Below are positions 8,648-17,090 of a stretch of DNA of 64,000 bases, piece by piece (positions within the stretch are counted from its first letter, which is position 1; the number at the start of each line of letters is the position of its first letter). This DNA comes from Rhizobium sp. 32-5/1 (GTDB taxonomy: Bacteria; Pseudomonadota; Alphaproteobacteria; Rhizobiales; Rhizobiaceae). The DNA lies in assembly GCF_029537235.1 (NCBI RefSeq), contig NZ_CP120638.1, forward strand, positions 744,001 through 808,000. The letters run 5' to 3'. Both the position numbers and the translations under genes were made by a program. The notes under the pieces were generated by a model, which was not told where the DNA came from, searched no databases, and worked only from the letters and a program-made list of their open reading frames with translations.

Positions 8648-9388
8648 ATGATCGATCTCAAGGGCCGCATAGCACTGGTCACCGGCGCATCGCGCGGCAT
8701 AGGCTATTTCACGGCGCTCGAGCTTGCCAAGGCCGGCGCGCAGGTGATTGCCTGCGCCCGCACCGTGGGTGGACTGGAAGATCTGGATGATGCCATCAAG
8801 GCGGCCGGTGGCCTTCCTGCGACGCTCGTCCCCTTCGACCTTTCCGACATGGCGGCGATCGACAAGCTTGGCGGCGCCATTCACGAGCGCTGGGGCAAGC
8901 TCGATATCCTGATCGCCAATGCCGGCGTGCTCGGCGTCATATCGCCGATCGGCCATGTCGAGGCCAAGGTTTTCGAAAAGGTCATGACGATCAACGTCAC
9001 CGCCACCTGGCGCCTCATCCGCTCGGTCGATCCTTTGCTGCAACTGTCCGACGCCGGCCGGGCACTGATCCTGTCATCGAGCGCCGCGCACAAATGCAAG
9101 CCCTTCTGGGCCCCCTACTCGGCCTCCAAGGCCGCCGTCGAGGCCCTTGCCCGCACATGGGCCAGCGAGACACAGCGTCTGCCGCTGCGCGTCCTCAGCG
9201 TCGATCCTGGCGCCACGCGCACCGCGATGCGTGCACAGGCCATCCCCGGCGAAGATCCGTCAACGGTGCCACACCCCTCGGAAATCGCCGCCAAGCTGCT
9301 GCCATTGCTCGGCCCCGACCAAACGGAGACCGGCAAGCTGTTCATCGTCCGGGAAAACAGGATCGTGGATTACAGGCTGCCGGAATAG
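8648..9388 (+). CDS. Short-chain dehydrogenase/reductase (classical SDR)
   Basis: A 246-residue classical SDR. The NAD(P)-binding motif is TGASRGIG at residues 12-19, the structural NAG motif is IANAGVLG, and the catalytic residues are Ser in ILSSSAAH, Tyr157 and Lys161 (YSASK). The C-terminus after residue 200 is typical of oxidoreductases acting on small alcohols or ketones, but the substrate cannot be inferred. ATG 8648 is chosen because the conserved motif MIDLKGRIALVTG starts there; an upstream in-frame ATG at 8573 would add 25 residues without homology-like features. The gene follows purF on the same strand, the usual rhizobial position. Confidence 0.92.
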   Translation: MIDLKGRIALVTGASRGIGYFTALELAKAGAQVIACARTVGGLEDLDDAIKAAGGLPATLVPFDLSDMAAIDKLGGAIHERWGKLDILIANAGVLGVISPIGHVEAKVFEKVMTINVTATWRLIRSVDPLLQLSDAGRALILSSSAAHKCKPFWAPYSASKAAVEALARTWASETQRLPLRVLSVDPGATRTAMRAQAIPGEDPSTVPHPSEIAAKLLPLLGPDQTETGKLFIVRENRIVDYRLPE

Positions 9389-9399
9389 GAGGCAGGCGC

Positions 9400-9663
9400 T
9401 CAAAAATCGCTGAGTTCCAGATTGACCGCGTTTCCGCCACGGGATTTGTAAAGCCGTTCCGCCACCTTGAGGATTTTTGCCCTCATGGCGTCAAAGGCTT
9501 TCAAATAATCGGCTTCGGATAGGTCCCTGAATGGGCGGCCGAGCGCCAGCGCCTCGATATTCATGAAAAATTTAACTTCAAACATGCCATCGTGACCGAG
9601 GAATCGGATGCGTTGCTTGGCCTCGTCATAGCTTCTGGCCGGATTTGGAAATGAGACCGTCAT
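9400..9663 (-). CDS. DUF1488 family protein
   Basis: An 87-residue protein starting MTVSFPNPARSYDEAKQRI, the DUF1488 pattern: a short opening strand, then RFLGHDGMFEVKFFM. The ATG at 9663 is preferred over the longer open frame to 9846, because the upstream part reads as non-conserved and contains the small gene at 9690-9788 in another frame. DUF1488 proteins are small cytoplasmic proteins of unknown function, frequent in rhizobia. It ends convergently 11 bases from the SDR gene. Confidence 0.82.
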   Translation of the reverse strand: MTVSFPNPARSYDEAKQRIRFLGHDGMFEVKFFMNIEALALGRPFRDLSEADYLKAFDAMRAKILKVAERLYKSRGGNAVNLELSDF

Positions 9664-9689
9664 GTGCGCTCCACAGGTTCCAGCACAGG

Positions 9690-9788
9690 TTAGACGAACG
9701 TGACGGCGGCGATGAAAAGCATTGCCAGAACCACGGACGAACAGATGAGGAAAAGTGTAATTCGATTGGCGACGAAAATGGAAGACAT
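9690..9788 (-). CDS. Predicted 32-residue single-pass membrane peptide
   Basis: This open frame was found by reading the intergenic region. ATG at 9788 is preceded by an excellent ribosome-binding site (AAGGAGG, 5 bases upstream) and reads MSSIFVANRITLFLICSSVV followed by a further hydrophobic stretch ending VTFV and TAA. The product has a short N-terminal polar part with one Arg and then about 22 hydrophobic residues, a single membrane helix. It lies 26 bases upstream of the DUF1488 gene on the same strand and could form an operon with it. I do not recognise the family. The strong Shine-Dalgarno site and membrane-helix composition are the reasons for calling it. Confidence 0.6.
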   Translation of the reverse strand: MSSIFVANRITLFLICSSVVLAMLFIAAVTFV

Positions 9789-10047
9789 GACGTCCTCCTT
9801 CAATTGAGGCTAGGGGAAACGACCCCTTAAGCGGCAGTGCCCGCACAAAATGCTGCCGAAGAATAAACTATGTAACCTTCAATGGAAAATAGCAAGCCGA
9901 TACTCCGAAGCGCCCTGGTTGTGTATGTTGAAAATTGCCTTGCGTATGAGGGAGGTCGAGCGCATTGTCCGGTCTTCGGCAGCCTTGAACACGGGCGCTG
10001 CTGATTGAGGGCCTCCATACCTTCGCCCCAACGGAAAGGAGGACATC

Positions 10048-10341
10048 ATGTCTTCCACATCTCCAGATCTCTATCTGACAAGCACCGACCTGAACCTGCT
10101 TCAGAGCGTACTTATAAAGACAGGCTACTGGTGTGATCTCAGCCCGAAGCCACGAGAATGCGACGTTGCGACGAAGCTGATCATCAGGCTGTTTCAACGC
10201 GGTATCGTTGAACCGGGAGCGCTGTCCGAAGCCCTGGTTCGATACATGGGCGCCCGAATTCCGGATTTGAAGCCTTATGTGCTTCCCAGTCATCGTTTCG
10301 CGATTCAGGGCGTAACGCCCGAACTTCCAACACTTCACTGA
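10048..10341 (+). CDS. Conserved hypothetical protein (97 aa)
   Basis: A 97-residue soluble protein (SSTSPDLYLTSTDLNLLQSV near the N-terminus) with a near-perfect ribosome-binding site, AAAGGAGG, 6 bases before ATG 10048. It has a central helix-rich part (CDVATKLIIRLFQRGIVEPG) and two Cys residues not in a metal-binding spacing. There are no membrane segments and no recognised domain. It resembles short rhizobial proteins annotated as hypothetical. Alone on the plus strand, it converges with pssA. The 200 bases upstream (9847-10047) show no other gene and presumably hold its promoter. Confidence 0.7.
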   Translation: MSSTSPDLYLTSTDLNLLQSVLIKTGYWCDLSPKPRECDVATKLIIRLFQRGIVEPGALSEALVRYMGARIPDLKPYVLPSHRFAIQGVTPELPTLH

Positions 10342-10393
10342 TATCGACGCAAATAGACGCGGGAAGGTCCGAACGGACAATCCAGGCCGCTCC

Positions 10394-11278
10394 CTACAGC
10401 CTGTCACCCGGCAATCCATCCTCGCCGGTGGTCGAGCTATCCGGGTGCAGCGGCCAGTTGCCATATTTTTTCTGCCACTTTCGGGCGCCGAACGGCAGGA
10501 TGATGAGATATCCGACCGCCGTCAGCACCATGGTTTCCCAAGTGAAGCTCATCAGCGTCGCGACATAAAGCACGACGAACAGGATGATCGGCAGGACGAG
10601 GTCGCGGCGCACCCGGTTTTCGGACTTTCCCGACCAGACTGGCAGGCGGCTCACCAGAAGGAAGGCGATCAACACAGTATAGGCAGCCGACAGCAGGCCC
10701 ATCGTACGGTCCGGCACAAGACCGAGCAGGCCGAGATACATCGGCAGCAGCACCAGCATGGCGCCGGCGGGTGCAGGAACACCGACAAAATATTCCGACT
10801 GCCAGGCAGCCTTCACGTCCCGCTCGGACATGACATTGAAACGGGCAAGCCGCAGGCCGGCTGCGATGACGTAGATCAGGGCTGCAATCCATCCAAGCGA
10901 CCGGGCCTGGTCCAGCACGAAGGCATAGAGGACCAGGGCCGGGGCGACACCGAAATTGACGATGTCGGCGAGGCTGTCCATCTGCGCGCCGAACTTCGAT
11001 GTCGCCTTCATGAGGCGCGCGACCCGCCCGTCGATCCCGTCCAGAAAGGCTGCGACCAGAACCATGGCAACTGCCAGTTCGAAACGGCCTTCGAATGCAA
11101 GCCGAACGCCGGAAAGACCGGCACAGATCGCCAGAACGGTGATCAGGTTCGGAACGATGAGCCGAAGCGGAATTTCCCGAAGACGCGGACCACGGGCCTC
11201 GTCGTTCGGACCGTTCGGTTCATAGGAGGGAAAGGGGTTTCCATGGGTCGCTCCTGTTCCTTGCTCACGGCCAATCAT
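10394..11278 (-). CDS. pssA: CDP-diacylglycerol-serine O-phosphatidyltransferase
   Basis: Membrane enzyme making phosphatidylserine from CDP-diacylglycerol and serine, the precursor of phosphatidylethanolamine. The CDP-alcohol phosphotransferase motif D-G-x2-A-R-x8-G-x3-D-x3-D is seen at about residues 80-106 (DGIDGRVARL followed by FGAQMDSLADI). Around it are about seven hydrophobic helices, and the polar N-terminal leader is typical of the rhizobial type II enzyme. The ATG at 11278 overlaps the psd stop (TGATG), showing translational coupling; a TTG at 11281 is one codon upstream. Together psd and pssA form the phosphatidylethanolamine operon. Confidence 0.96.
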   Translation of the reverse strand: MIGREQGTGATHGNPFPSYEPNGPNDEARGPRLREIPLRLIVPNLITVLAICAGLSGVRLAFEGRFELAVAMVLVAAFLDGIDGRVARLMKATSKFGAQMDSLADIVNFGVAPALVLYAFVLDQARSLGWIAALIYVIAAGLRLARFNVMSERDVKAAWQSEYFVGVPAPAGAMLVLLPMYLGLLGLVPDRTMGLLSAAYTVLIAFLLVSRLPVWSGKSENRVRRDLVLPIILFVVLYVATLMSFTWETMVLTAVGYLIILPFGARKWQKKYGNWPLHPDSSTTGEDGLPGDRL

Positions 11279-11976
11279 CAACCGCGACGGCTGATGACCG
11301 GGCCCTTGGACGAGCCGAATTCCGCCAGCACGGTTTCGCCGGCAATCGCGGTCTGGCCAAGGCTGACGCGCGGCTGGGCGCCATCCGGCAGGAAGACGTC
11401 CAGTCGCGAGCCAAAGCGAATGAGGCCGAAGCGCTCGCCCGCCTGCAGCGTATCGTTCTCGGACGACCAGCAGACGATGCGCCGCGCAACGAGACCGGCG
11501 ATCTGGACGACGCCGATCGCGCCGCGCTCGGTCTCGATCACCAAGCCGTTGCGCTCGTTCTCGTGGCTCGCCTTATCCAGCTCGGCATTGACGAACTTGC
11601 CTTTGCGATAGGCGATGCGGTGGATGGTGCCGCGCATCGGGGCGCGGTTTACATGGCAGTTGAAGACGTTCATGAACACCGTGATGCGCAACATCGGCGC
11701 GCTCCCAAGGCCAAGCTCCTCCGGCGGAGAAACCAGCGCAATCGAAGACACGCGGCCGTCGGCCGGGCTGATCACGAGATCGTCGTCCAGCGGGGTCAGA
11801 CGGACCGGATCACGAAAGAAATAGGCGCACCATGCCGTCAGCACGAAGCCGAGCCACATCAGCGGCTCCCAGAGCAGGCCTAGCACAAGCGACACGACGA
11901 AGAACCCGGCGATAAAGGGATAGCCTTCCTTGTGGATCGGAACCAGCGTGTTACGGACCGTTGTGATCAGGCTCAT
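11278..11976 (-). CDS. psd: Phosphatidylserine decarboxylase
   Basis: Pyruvoyl enzyme converting phosphatidylserine to phosphatidylethanolamine. The 232-residue length fits the short archaeal/rhizobial class. The self-cleavage site is the Gly-Ser pair in LIRFGSRLD (Ser190), which becomes the pyruvoyl group. Other class features are FFRDPVR near residue 50, the metal/active-site segment [11 protein letters not shown], and [13 protein letters not shown] with its conserved His. One or two membrane helices occur at residues about 18-48. It begins the psd-pssA operon with ATG 11976. The 164-base gap upstream contains a small repeat cluster. Confidence 0.96.
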   Translation of the reverse strand: MSLITTVRNTLVPIHKEGYPFIAGFFVVSLVLGLLWEPLMWLGFVLTAWCAYFFRDPVRLTPLDDDLVISPADGRVSSIALVSPPEELGLGSAPMLRITVFMNVFNCHVNRAPMRGTIHRIAYRKGKFVNAELDKASHENERNGLVIETERGAIGVVQIAGLVARRIVCWSSENDTLQAGERFGLIRFGSRLDVFLPDGAQPRVSLGQTAIAGETVLAEFGSSKGPVISRRG

Positions 11977-12070
11977 GAATGGGAGTCTCCAGAATTTTAT
12001 GTTGCAGAAGGCCTACAGTGAAGCGAGGAATTAGCCAATAGGCAGTAGCGCATGGTCACTTGGGCAGAAG

Positions 12071-12133
12071 GCGAATAGCGAATTGAAGAATTCAACAAGC
12101 GTTGCCATTCGCTACTCCCTATTCGCTATTCGC
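12071..12133. repeat. Inverted repeat of a GCGAATAG-type intergenic motif
   Basis: Perfect 13-bp arms GCGAATAGCGAAT (12071-12083) and its complement (12121-12133), with a further partial copy (ATTCGCTACTCCC) at 12107. A degenerate copy may lie near 12027-12050. It occupies the psd/ABC transporter gap and has no coding potential. Confidence 0.6.
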
Positions 12134-12140
12134 TCATTTT

Positions 12141-14027
12141 TCACACCGCGGCAGCGCCCCGCACGACAACGCCAAGATCATCGCTCTCGCGAACCTTCTT
12201 CAGTTGTTCCTCGGCCTGCGTCGCTTCGCGCTGGCGGTTCCACATGGAAGCGTAAAGGCCGTTGCTCTCGATAAGTTCCCCGTGCGTGCCGCGCTCGGCT
12301 ATGCCGCCGTCCTTGAGAACGATGATCTCATCGGCATGGATAACCGTCGACAGCCGGTGGGCAATGACCAGTGTCGTGCGGTTTTGCGAGACGATATCGA
12401 GGGCCGCCTGGATTTCCTGCTCGGTACGCGTGTCGAGCGCGGACGTCGCTTCATCGAGGATCAGGATTGGCGGGCTTTTCAGCACCGTGCGGGCGATCGC
12501 CACGCGCTGTTTCTCGCCGCCTGAAAGCTTCAGGCCGCGCTCGCCGACCATGGCGCCATAGCCCTCCGGCAGGCTGTTGATGAAGGTGCCGATCTGCGCA
12601 ATGTCGGCGGCGGCAATCACTTCCGCTTCGTTGGCCGAAGGACGCCCGTAACGGATGTTGTAGGCGATCGTGTCGTTGAACAGCACCGTGTCCTGCGGCA
12701 CCATGCCGATCACCGCACGCAGGCTTTTCTGCTTGATGTCGCGCACGTCCTGGCCATCGATGGTGATCGATCCGCCCTGCACGTCGTAGAAGCGATAGAG
12801 CAACCGCGACAGCGTCGATTTGCCTGCACCCGACGGCCCGACGACGGCAACGGTCTTGCCGGCGGGCACCTCGAAGGAAATGCCTTTCAGGATCGGCCGG
12901 GCCGGGTCGTAGGCGAAGTGCACGTTCTTGAAGGCAATGGCGCCCTTGTCGATCACAAGGTCGCTGGCATCGGGGCTGTCGTTGACCTCTGCCTCGACCT
13001 CGAGCAGGTCGAACATCTGCTCGATATCCGTCAGGCCCTGACGGATTTCGCGATAGACGAAGCCGATGAAGTTGAGCGGAATGGCCAGCTGGATCAGCAT
13101 GGCGTTGACGAAGACGAAATCGCCCAGCGTCTGCTCGCCGCGCTGCACGGCAAGTGCCGACATGACCATCATGACCGCCGTGCCGATGCCGAAGATCACC
13201 GCTTGCCCAAAGTTGAGCCAGCCCAGCGAGGTCCAGACCTGTGTGGCGGAGCGCTCGTAGCGCGCCATCGACTGGTCGAAACGCTTGGCCTCCATCTCCT
13301 CGTTGCCGAAATATTTGACGGTCTCGAAGTTGAGCAGCGAGTCGATGGCCTTGGTGTTGGCGTCCGTGTCGCTGTCGTTCATCGAGCGACGGATGCCGAT
13401 GCGCCAATCACTGGCCTTCACCGTGAACCAGATATAGATGACCACGGTCACCGCGGTAATCATGAGGTAGCTGAAACCATAGCCCCACCAGAAGATGATC
13501 GCCGTCAACAGAAACTCGATCAGCGTCGGCACGGTGTTGAGGATGGTGAAGCGGACGATCGTTTCGATGCCCTTGGTACCGCGCTCGATAATCCGCGACA
13601 GGCCGCCGGTGCGGCGCTCAAGGTGAAAGCGCAAGGACAGCTGGTGCATGTGGACGAAGGTGCGGTAGGCCAGCTGGCGCACCGCATGCTGGCCGACGCT
13701 GGCAAACAGCGCATCGCGCAACTGGTTCAGCCCCGCCTGCAGCAATCGAGCCAGATTATAGGCGAGCACCAGCATGACCGCACCGGTAAAGACCACCGGC
13801 AGCACGCCGACAAGATCCGTCCTGCCGTTCAGCGCATCCGTTGCCCATTTGAAGAAATAGGGCACGAGCAGCAGTACGATCTTGGCGACAAGAAGAATGA
13901 TTGTCGCCCAGACGACGCGCATTTTCAGATCGGCGCGATCGCTCGGCCACATATAGGGCCAGAGGTTGACGATGGTGCGCATCGGATTGCCGGCATCGGC
14001 GGAAACTGTTTTTTTGTTTGGGGACAC
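12141..14027 (-). CDS. ABC exporter of the Atm1 (ABCB7/heavy metal tolerance) type
   Basis: A 628-residue half-transporter with an N-terminal six-helix membrane domain (residues about 35-330) and a C-terminal ATPase domain. Walker A is GPSGAGKST (about 395-403), the signature is LSGGEKQR (about 497), and Walker B plus D-loop is ILDEATSALD (about 520). Membrane-domain segments such as LERRTGGLSRIIERGTKGIE and NYETVKYFGNE-like NFETVKYFGNE mark the Atm1 subfamily, which exports glutathione-linked sulfur or metal conjugates. The start is GTG 14027, with no good ATG upstream. A terminator separates it from the LysM gene upstream. The gene symbol is left empty because bacterial members have no single accepted name. 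Confidence 0.92.
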   Translation of the reverse strand: MSPNKKTVSADAGNPMRTIVNLWPYMWPSDRADLKMRVVWATIILLVAKIVLLLVPYFFKWATDALNGRTDLVGVLPVVFTGAVMLVLAYNLARLLQAGLNQLRDALFASVGQHAVRQLAYRTFVHMHQLSLRFHLERRTGGLSRIIERGTKGIETIVRFTILNTVPTLIEFLLTAIIFWWGYGFSYLMITAVTVVIYIWFTVKASDWRIGIRRSMNDSDTDANTKAIDSLLNFETVKYFGNEEMEAKRFDQSMARYERSATQVWTSLGWLNFGQAVIFGIGTAVMMVMSALAVQRGEQTLGDFVFVNAMLIQLAIPLNFIGFVYREIRQGLTDIEQMFDLLEVEAEVNDSPDASDLVIDKGAIAFKNVHFAYDPARPILKGISFEVPAGKTVAVVGPSGAGKSTLSRLLYRFYDVQGGSITIDGQDVRDIKQKSLRAVIGMVPQDTVLFNDTIAYNIRYGRPSANEAEVIAAADIAQIGTFINSLPEGYGAMVGERGLKLSGGEKQRVAIARTVLKSPPILILDEATSALDTRTEQEIQAALDIVSQNRTTLVIAHRLSTVIHADEIIVLKDGGIAERGTHGELIESNGLYASMWNRQREATQAEEQLKKVRESDDLGVVVRGAAAV

Positions 14028-14054
14028 TGTGCTTTGCCTTTGCAGGTCTCAATG

Positions 14055-14084
14055 AAAAGCGGCGTCTGGGGAAGACGCCGCTTT
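14055..14084 (-). terminator. Rho-independent terminator after the LysM gene
   Basis: Perfect stem AAAGCGGCGTC/GACGCCGCTTT around a 7-base loop, followed on the minus strand by TTCATT. It ends the LysM transcript before the ABC exporter gene. Confidence 0.85.
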
Positions 14085-14141
14085 CTGTATCAAATAGGCT
14101 CGCGGATAGCACGCTGCAATGGAGCGCGTTGGAAAAACCGC

Positions 14142-16211
14142 TTACGGCTTTTGCGTCAGACGCTTGCGGTGAATGGCTTCCGACTCCTGCTCCGACATGG
14201 CCTCGTCCGGAACGCCAAAGACCTGACCCGGCAGGATGCGGTTCGGATCGGTGATCTGGTCTTCGTTGGCCAGATAGATCGTCGTGTAGCGCACACCCGC
14301 ACCATAGACGCGACGTGAAATCTGCCAGAGCGTATCGCCGCGACGGATGATGACTGAGGTCTTGCTCTGCTTCAGCGGCGCCTGCTCGACCGTTTCCGGT
14401 CCTGTGGTGGATTGTTCGCTGCTTGCCGTAGCCGACGAGGCACTGCCATCCGTAGACTGGCCGTCGGCTGCCGTTTCGGGCTGTGTAGCAGGCGTTTCCG
14501 CCTGCTCGGTGGATGTCGTTGCCGGCTGGGTTGTGGCATCTGCCGGCGTCTCAGCCGGATTTGCCGTGGCCGTATCCTGCGCCGGTGTAACAGCAACCTC
14601 AGGAGTGGTATCGGTCGCGGAGGCGCCGGTTCCATCCGTGCGTGGCATCAGCGCGGATCCGACAGCGGCCTCGATCTTGTCCAGCGCCGCCGAAACGCTG
14701 GCGGCATCCTGCGGCACGGCCTTCAGCAGAGCGAGCGCTTCGGATGCGGCTGTCGATGTCCTGGCCGCCACTTCGCCAATGCTGGCATCCAGCGTGCCGG
14801 TAACCTTGAAATTGGCCAGCGAGTTCAACGCGATCTCGGTTGCCGAACGGGCAGCGGCGAGCTGTTCGGCATTCGGCACCTTGCCGCCGTCGAACAATCC
14901 TTTCAGGATGGCGAGAGCTTTGCCTGCCTCGGCTCGCAGACCATCGAAGCTACCTCCGTCGAAGGATGCCATCCTGCCGGACGCATCCGGCTGGGCAACA
15001 GCTGCAACCTGCTCGCCTTCCGGACGATCGAACGGAACGGAAGCGCGGAACTCAACCTTGCTGCCATCAGCAGACAGCATGTCGGCGCGGATTGTATGAT
15101 TGCCAACCGCGAGATCAAGCGTGCCATCGACGACGAAGCGGCCCTGCTCGTCCGCCTTGATCTCGCCGACGAGTACGTCATTCGCATAAATGCGAACGAT
15201 CGAGCCCGGCTTGGCGCTGCCGGCCACGAAGACTTTCCGACCTTCGATCTCGACGGCGGAGACTGCAACCTCAGACTTGCCCGACGTCGCGCCTGACGCG
15301 GGCGTCGTTGCTGCCGCGGTGTTGGACGTATCCGTAGCCGGAGTGTCAGCCTGGGCAGTGTCAGCCGGAGTTTCGCCAGCGGTTGCCTTGGCGGTATCGC
15401 CACTTGCCGTGCCCGTGCCGGTCGGTGCGGCCTTGGTGGCGGCATCGGCCGTGTCCGTCGCGGGCGTCGTCAGCGTTTTTGCGCCGGCGGGGTCCGCCGC
15501 AGGCTGATCGGTTGCGGCGGCGGTTTCCGTGGATGCGGCTTCCGCCGGCTTTGTATCGGTCGATGCCTGGGCATCCTCCGCCGGCTTGGCATCCGGCGTC
15601 GTGAGGATCCGGCTTGCTTCGCCGGGCCTGGACACCATGGCGAGGAGCTCGCCCGTGCCATCCTTGGGGATCGAAACGGTCGCCACTTCCTGCGATGTCT
15701 TGGACGCACCAGCGTCACCGACGCTGCGCAGCGTCAACTGATAGTCGCCTGCCGCAAGCGGCTTGTCGAATACGGCGGCGAAATCGCCGCTTGAGCCGAC
15801 GTCGGCGGTCGCGATGACCGTATCGCCGTTCATGATCTCAAGCTTGGTGCCCGGCTGAGCCTTGCCGGCAATGACGGTCGAACCATCAGGCTCAACGCGC
15901 AATACGTCGAAGCCCGGAATGGTCCAGCCTGCCGTCGGATCGACTGCCGCGGTTTCAGCCGGCTTCGCATCCGTTTTAGGCTGCGTCGTTGCATCCGCGG
16001 GCTTTTCGGCCGTCTCCGTCGTCGCCGTGGGTCGCGCACCCTTGGCATCGGCAGCTGTCGTATCGCCAGGCTTTGCATCGCCCGTAGCCGGCGTCTCGGC
16101 CGTCGGCTGATCCTTGATGCCTTTCAGATTGGGCATGACAAAGAAGATCATCAACACCGTTGCGATCGCCAGGACGATAAGGGCCACCCAGCCGGCCTTG
16201 TTCTTCAGCAT
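14142..16211 (-). CDS. Membrane-anchored LysM protein with two Ig-like domains
   Basis: A 689-residue envelope protein. Residues about 5-27 form one membrane helix (VALIVLAIATVLMIFFVM), followed by long Ala/Thr/Pro/Asp-rich linkers. Two similar Ig-like modules follow: one with VIAGKAQPGTKLEIMNGDTV, a second with VFVAGSAKPGSIVRIYANDV. A helical region (residues about 420-540) comes next, and the protein ends in one LysM domain starting VIIRRGDTLWQISRRVYGAG, which binds peptidoglycan. ATG 16211 is chosen because GGAG lies 6 bases upstream; four extra residues precede it in frame. The layout suggests a linker between inner membrane and cell wall. Function is not known; relatives are often annotated as LysM peptidoglycan-binding domain proteins. 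Confidence 0.85.
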   Translation of the reverse strand: MLKNKAGWVALIVLAIATVLMIFFVMPNLKGIKDQPTAETPATGDAKPGDTTAADAKGARPTATTETAEKPADATTQPKTDAKPAETAAVDPTAGWTIPGFDVLRVEPDGSTVIAGKAQPGTKLEIMNGDTVIATADVGSSGDFAAVFDKPLAAGDYQLTLRSVGDAGASKTSQEVATVSIPKDGTGELLAMVSRPGEASRILTTPDAKPAEDAQASTDTKPAEAASTETAAATDQPAADPAGAKTLTTPATDTADAATKAAPTGTGTASGDTAKATAGETPADTAQADTPATDTSNTAAATTPASGATSGKSEVAVSAVEIEGRKVFVAGSAKPGSIVRIYANDVLVGEIKADEQGRFVVDGTLDLAVGNHTIRADMLSADGSKVEFRASVPFDRPEGEQVAAVAQPDASGRMASFDGGSFDGLRAEAGKALAILKGLFDGGKVPNAEQLAAARSATEIALNSLANFKVTGTLDASIGEVAARTSTAASEALALLKAVPQDAASVSAALDKIEAAVGSALMPRTDGTGASATDTTPEVAVTPAQDTATANPAETPADATTQPATTSTEQAETPATQPETAADGQSTDGSASSATASSEQSTTGPETVEQAPLKQSKTSVIIRRGDTLWQISRRVYGAGVRYTTIYLANEDQITDPNRILPGQVFGVPDEAMSEQESEAIHRKRLTQKP

Positions 16212-16469
16212 GCACATCTCCAAACGGACCCTAAACCTTCACGACCTCTTGAGACCGCAGACAAGGGCATCCCCAGCATGGGCGTCGCGCTTTAGCCGGG
16301 TTCTTGACCCCGCGGCAAGCAATCCACGCCACTTCTTCAGTTCGTCCCTGAAATTGCTAACGATTTCCAATGCTTTCCACAAGCATTCTCGCATGTGGCT
16401 GGGCTTCTGCCGGGCTCTTTTTGCCGCATTTTTCTTGACGCCTGCGGCACACCAATGTCTTTTCGGGCC

Positions 16470-17090
16470 ATGAGCGAAAAATCTGTCCCGATTCGATCCG
16501 TCTGCGTCTATTGCGGCTCCCAGCCCGGACGCGATCCGTCCTACATGGATGCCGGCCGCAGGCTGGGCAAATCCATCGCCGAAAACCACCTGCGCCTCGT
16601 CTATGGCGGCGGCACCAAGGGCATCATGGGCGCTGTCGCAAGCGGGGTTCTTTCCCATGGCGGCCGCGTGACCGGCATCATACCAGAATTTCTGATGGAT
16701 ATGGAGGCCACCCGACATTCTCTTGGCCAGCTCAGCGAACTGATCGTCACGCCCGACATGCACGATCGCAAGCACAAGATGTTCGAGCGTGCCGATGCCT
16801 TCGTCACACTGCCCGGCGGCATCGGCACGCTGGAAGAAATCGTCGAGATCATGACCTGGGCGCAGCTCGGTCGTCACCGCAAGCCGATGATCTTTGCCAA
16901 TATTGACGGCTTCTGGGATCCGCTGATGGAACTGATCCGCCATATGGCAGATGCGGGCTTCATCCACACGGCCCACCTCGTCCAACCGATCGTCATCGAC
17001 GATCCAGACGAGATCGTGCCTGCCATCATGGCCCATTGGGCTGGCGAAGTCGATCGCGACGGCGAGGCCGGCATCATCAAGCGGCTGTAA
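16470..17090 (+). CDS. LOG family protein (TIGR00730, lysine decarboxylase-like fold)
   Basis: A 206-residue Rossmann-fold protein with the N-terminal signature SVCVYCGSQPG and the LOG active-site motif PGGIGTLEE (about residues 116-124). Biochemically studied members are phosphoribohydrolases that release cytokinin-type bases from nucleoside 5'-monophosphates. Older annotations call the family lysine decarboxylase, which the missing PLP site contradicts. ATG 16470 fits the family start; an upstream in-frame ATG at 16395 adds 25 unconserved residues. It is transcribed divergently from the LysM gene and converges tightly with rarD, whose stop is one base away. Confidence 0.9.
   Translation: MSEKSVPIRSVCVYCGSQPGRDPSYMDAGRRLGKSIAENHLRLVYGGGTKGIMGAVASGVLSHGGRVTGIIPEFLMDMEATRHSLGQLSELIVTPDMHDRKHKMFERADAFVTLPGGIGTLEEIVEIMTWAQLGRHRKPMIFANIDGFWDPLMELIRHMADAGFIHTAHLVQPIVIDDPDEIVPAIMAHWAGEVDRDGEAGIIKRL

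Noticed and set aside
12918-14318. 466-codon frame opposite the ABC exporter
   Set aside because: High-GC shadow of the exporter gene; the protein is rich in Asp/His/Arg without a fold pattern.
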